Source: Puffinus mauretanicus (lineage: Eukaryota > Chordata > Aves > Procellariiformes > Procellariidae). Taken from it: a stretch of 64,000 bases of DNA. The notes under the pieces were generated by a model. That model did not search any database and had not been told where the DNA came from. It saw only the letters and a list, made by a program, of their open reading frames with translations. The DNA lies in assembly GCA_023333565.1 (NCBI GenBank), contig JAJKFH010001315.1:1116001-1180000 (forward strand). The letters run 5' to 3'. Below are positions 59,419-64,000 of this stretch, in pieces. How positions within the stretch are numbered: the first letter of the stretch is position 1; every line of letters begins with the position of its first letter. A program made the translations under genes and the position numbers.

Positions 59419-62400
59419 CTAACAGGGTATTAGCAGAACACAGGAGGAAAAGAAATCCAATACTTTATTAAACTGCTGCTCCATTAAAATCCAAGGAGGA
59501 AAGGGAAAATACTCGGCAGCAAGCAGGTGATCAGAACAGGGGCAACACAAGCTGGCCCACATGAGCATTTGGAAGGGTAAAACCTCACCAGTCTTTAGCT
59601 CAATCGCTTCCAGTTTTCATCTGCTCCCATTTCACTGCAGACCTAATTCTTCGCAAAGCACCGCCAAAGCTTTTCACAACACCAAGATACATATAGTTTG
59701 ATGCAGATAATATTTACAAATATTACAGCCGTTTTCCCTATTCTTCCCTAGTGTGTTCCCAGCAGCTTACAATCCCATCTGGCTACGTCTTTTCTTACTG
59801 CCCTCTCAATGACTTTCCTAGCCCCAGGAGCTCGCTCTCCTGCCACAGGAAGACGGCAGCCTCTCAGTTTGCCTGTGTGGTGACCGACCTACTTGCTGTG
59901 CAAATGGAAAAGCGAACGGTCAGGGCCAAGCGCAAGTCAGTGCCTCGCCATGTGTTTGCGCATGGCTCTGACTTGGTGCCCAGGTATGTCTCCGGGGCAT
60001 CCCAGGTCATTCCCCATCCCAGAGAAACGCTCTGCAAAACACAACAGCTTTTCCCAAATGGTAACGCCACAGTCCCCCTTCGCTCCATATATTCCTCCTG
60101 TCCGTGTCCTCACATAGCAGCAATTTAACAGTTTATGCACCATCTTCTTCCATGTCTACTAGCAAATTTCCAGCTACACCAAATTCTTATTTTTCCAGGG
60201 TTTCATTAGGCTAAAGGTCCAAATTCTGCAACATAATAGAAGAACTGAACAAACCTGAAAGGCTCTAATGCAGATTTTTATGGATCCCATGAATAGCAGC
60301 AGAGCTAATGCAGAGCTTGGGCTTAGAGGAATTTGAATCCGAATTATTTTTGTTCCTCATTTGGCTTGCTTTATAAAACATACGGCCAATAATTCCACAG
60401 CCTCCGTCAAACTCCTTGCTATAAATAACAATTTACCATTGAAAAGAAATGTAAAGGGTCAGAGCTGTGCTTGGAGATTCACGTATCACCCATAAAAGGA
60501 GCTTCCGAGTGAGTTGGACACAGGCTGAAAAGTAAATTTCCCCAAATGGGAAACAATGGGAAGAACTGAACAAATAAGGTGTTCATTCCTTCTGGTCCCA
60601 TATCTTCACTTAATCCGGTGTTAATCCCACCTGCAAGCACTGCCCCAGGATGCGTCACCAAACAGCCACACACCCAGACCCAGCCTCCAGCCTAATCCTG
60701 AAAGGCAGGGCAAAGAGCAGAAGCAAGTCTGCAGTCCCACTGCGAACCTCCATCCTTAGCTGTCACTAGATCTAGCCTTTGGAAACTCATTCTGGAATCA
60801 AAACTAGCAAACCAGTCATGGGGACCAGCTGGGGTTTTGGTAGTGGGAGCTGCAAGGCTGGCTCTATTTAGCAAGATGGTGTGTCCCTGACCAACACTGT
60901 ACATGGTAAAGCATTCTCCTTTTCCTCATCCAACTTTGACTAAAGTACAAGGATCCAAGAACCGAACCAACAGCCTTGGCTTTCCTGAGCTGGAGTCGCC
61001 ATCTCAGCACTAACCCTGCCTTAATACTACAGAAGTGTTTAGTTCAGCTTAAGAAAACTAAATCTTAACCCTCCTCCAAAGAGGAGCAGGTTCCTGCACG
61101 TGCCAGCTCCCATCCTACCTATGCAGGACTATGTTCCCACAATAAATGCGTGTCTGAATCCCCTGTGTTGACAGCCGTAAAGCTAGCTCCAGTTCTACTC
61201 ATAAACAAAGCCACAATAGGCAGACCTAGTCGCAATCATCACGGGTATTTCTGGCAAATGCTGAACAGAAATGTGTGTCTGCTAAAGCTGGCCTTTATCT
61301 TGTAAGCTGCAAACGTTAAGAGATCCACTAGTTATGTGGGCTCAGCTACCTCTATTTTTCTGCAACAACCCTATTTCCCACCTTTGTTACTAATCTTAAA
61401 ATCAACAGCAGCCTACCAGACGAAAGGAGCAGCCTGTGCATGAGACAGCTAAGGTCTGCGCTTAAACCGCCTGGCCAAAACTGGCATAAGGCAGCAGACT
61501 TACGACCAGCTTTCATCTGAACCAGCCAGAAAAAACACTACCCTAAGCCCTGACCCAGTGAATAGGGAGAGCTGATTGTCCGTGACCTGCTTTGAAACAG
61601 TAAGGCAGCATTTAGCAGTTCCAACACCAGCTCTCATTTTGGGAGGATTAACTTTATTGTGTGTCTCTGTTATATCTAGGTCAAAGAAGCTCTCCAATTC
61701 CAAACTTAATTTCATCCACACACAGCAACCACCAAAGTGCTGCTCTTTCAATTCCTCCTGGCTGAAGATGTGGGAAATGGTACTCGGCTCTGCTGTCCCA
61801 TCTCCCTGTGATTAACGTGAACTGTTAATAATGAGGCTTCTCTGTTGCTCAAATCAAACCTAAGCAAAGCTTGAACTCTAGACTTAACCTTAGCAAAAGC
61901 AATACCAAGCAGCAATGATTATTGCTTCATAAGGTGAAAAAGGTATTACATTAAAACAATACCAGTGTTCACTCTAGAAGAATTAATATTGCCAAATACA
62001 CACGTACACCTACTTTTTGGCCCAAGGAAACCTCTTATCCTAAACCCCAATCCAAAGCAAATTCAAGGCTTACCTTGGAAAAATTTTTCTCACTCTTACC
62101 AGGTGAAAATGCAGAAAAAAGCAAAACTCCCCCTTATAGCTAAACACTTCAAGCCGTTTCTTTAAGACTAATTTGAATTGTTAGTATTCACTCACTCAAA
62201 CTGTAGTTACAGATATCACAATATGTCCCAGACCGTTGCTCAAGGTCTGTGTTTATAATAAGACTAGCACAGGCTCCCAGTCTGGAACAGCAGTCATCTT
62301 AAGCAGGTACCCATTCCCCCAGATGAACCACCTCCTAATTGCAATCTCTAATTTTCTCCACCACTATTTTAATAGACACTGACTACCTAAGGTAGGATGA

Positions 62401-64000
62401 CAACTTCTTTGAAGTAAAAATCCCTAATATTGTTACCATTTGAGAGGGTACCAGTGTTTCTCTTGTACAGCCTACAGAAGGCTGGGGCTGTAACATCACT
62501 ACAAGCTGTTTCCTCCTGGAAAAGTTTGTTACTCGGTATGAGAAAACCATTTCATTTGATACTAAACTTTGCTTGAAAGTACCTTTGTGTTTTACAAGCA
62601 CTGAGAAGTTAAATAAGTTGTCTCCCTATATATCAGAAATATGTAATTACTAACTGAAATCTTACAGCTGGGTCTGGTAAAGAAAGTCACCTCTGCTACT
62701 TTATTTCTCTTGAAACACATAACTCAGTTGTGTTTCCCACCAGTGATTTGCTAATCTTTATACATAAAACCTACTTTCTAGGAGCATTTAAAAATATTTG
62801 TACACCGCCATCACAGTCCTAGATTAGCCATGTGCTACCCTGTGCAGATGGAAATTCGGGTGGAAGTGTGTGCAATGGTTTACAGGAGTGACAATCTTTA
62901 TGAAAAAAAAAAATTAGCCACTTATGGGCTTTGCGCAGTCATTGCTATCGAATACAAATAGCAGAGGACTATTTACTTTATACATACAGCATTTTTCACA
63001 CTGTGGTTAAAACACAACCCCATGACTGCTGCAGGCACTGCAGCCTCAGAGAAATACTTCGAGCCAAATTCTGCCCTTTTAGAAATCCCCTTCCACAAGT
63101 GTGAAGCTTTTGTGGCCATCTGTTCTGCACAAAACCAGCATCGTTTGCTGGGTACACCGCCTCAGCACCCTGGGAGTCCCAGCCTGGCAAGCATCTCCCC
63201 TCTTGCACCCTGCTATCATCCATCAAGGGCCATTATGGTCTTTTTTACTTGTTATCTTACACAGCTCTCACTTTCACACCGGCACTACTGGCCCTGTCTT
63301 CTAAAACATGGTTCCAGTCTTGCAAATGTGAACTCCTGTCCACACACACTTGGTCCACGTGTGATGAGTTCAGCAAGAGCTCTTGACAGAGGATAACCCT
63401 GCCGCCACCCCAGCCAGAGCCTCCCCTTCTCGCTAAACCCATTTTGAAAATGCAACAGCATCTCCCAGCGAGCGCTCCTCTGGCAAGGACAAATCAGAAA
63501 AATGACGGGTGTTCACGTGTTACACTTACAGGCTGCAAGATGCTCAGCAACTTTGAGGCTCAGGGACATACAAGGTAAACATCTGCAGCTCTCCCTTTAC
63601 AATCAGGGAAAAGAAGTGGCCAGTTGAGGGCAGGATTCACCCAGCCTGCTGGAGATACCTATTTCAGGAAGAGATGCATTGGTATTTCTGTCCACTGACC
63701 ATCAAAGAGGAGCAGCTCCAATCTGGGTCTCTCTTCAGTGGTTTAGGAGAGTCCACCTCCCCCGGTCCCCAGATAAGAAGCGGTACTTCAGTGGGACCTT
63801 TTAGCGCTACGGTAAGCTAAATATCTATTAACTATTAACAAAAGTTGACTATCCCCAAGTACTAAGGCATTTGTAGAAGTGGACACGTGAAATATTTACC
63901 ATTGCTCGTTCTTCATGTGAGAAATAGGAAGCTCTTTATGGCCAATATCTAACACTTCATTTCTAGATTTGTCATGTTTAATGGGGATTGCTGGGGTAAA
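59419..64000. other. Non-repetitive sequence without recognised gene
   Basis: I see no transposable element, low-complexity block or convincing exon. Open frames up to 125 codons lack splice context or familiar motifs. If the candidate gene ending at 56944 is real, this is probably its intron. Confidence 0.4.

Overview
The window looks like avian nuclear DNA. Two truncated CR1 LINE copies carry the bird-type 3' end (one antisense at 4104-4420, one sense at 24255-24777), and a solitary LTR at 1912-2431 resembles an ERVL-like family common in bird genomes. Coding sequence is sparse, introns are GT-AG, and one CpG island marks a promoter. I lean to a non-galliform bird because of the LTR family, but that is inference.

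One gene is well supported. It is a divergent ferritin-like gene on the minus strand (3330-7901, three coding exons). Its first two introns sit exactly where they do in ferritin heavy-chain genes, and exon 2 has the same 147-bp length. Ferritin exons 3 and 4 are fused. Five of the six classical ferroxidase ligands are replaced. The N-terminus is extended and carries a basic KRPR motif. A 73-residue tail follows helix E. The best match from established knowledge is ferritoid, the ferritin-like nuclear chaperone described from chick corneal epithelium. The promoter is a TATA element inside a CpG island, and it leaves almost no room for a 5' UTR or an iron-responsive element.

From 8.4 kb to the right edge the DNA looks intergenic or intronic. 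I recognise no protein family there. Several minus-strand open segments have splice sites with compatible phases and are given as low-confidence exon candidates: a lone terminal exon at 12130-12550, a three-exon chain at 43800-45791, and a two-exon chain at 56944-58721 whose last exon is followed by overlapping AATAAA signals. Two short candidate exons at the left edge (153-409, plus strand) could be the 3' end of a gene that would converge on the ferritin-like gene.

Repeats include a perfect 12-unit GGTTA array at 25841-25900 (the insect, not vertebrate, telomere unit), a degenerate TG-rich minisatellite at about 55020-55870, a 32-bp tandem duplication at 49931-49994, and AT/CA simple repeats at 57-58 kb. 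I saw no tRNA, rRNA, CRISPR or bacterial-type feature.
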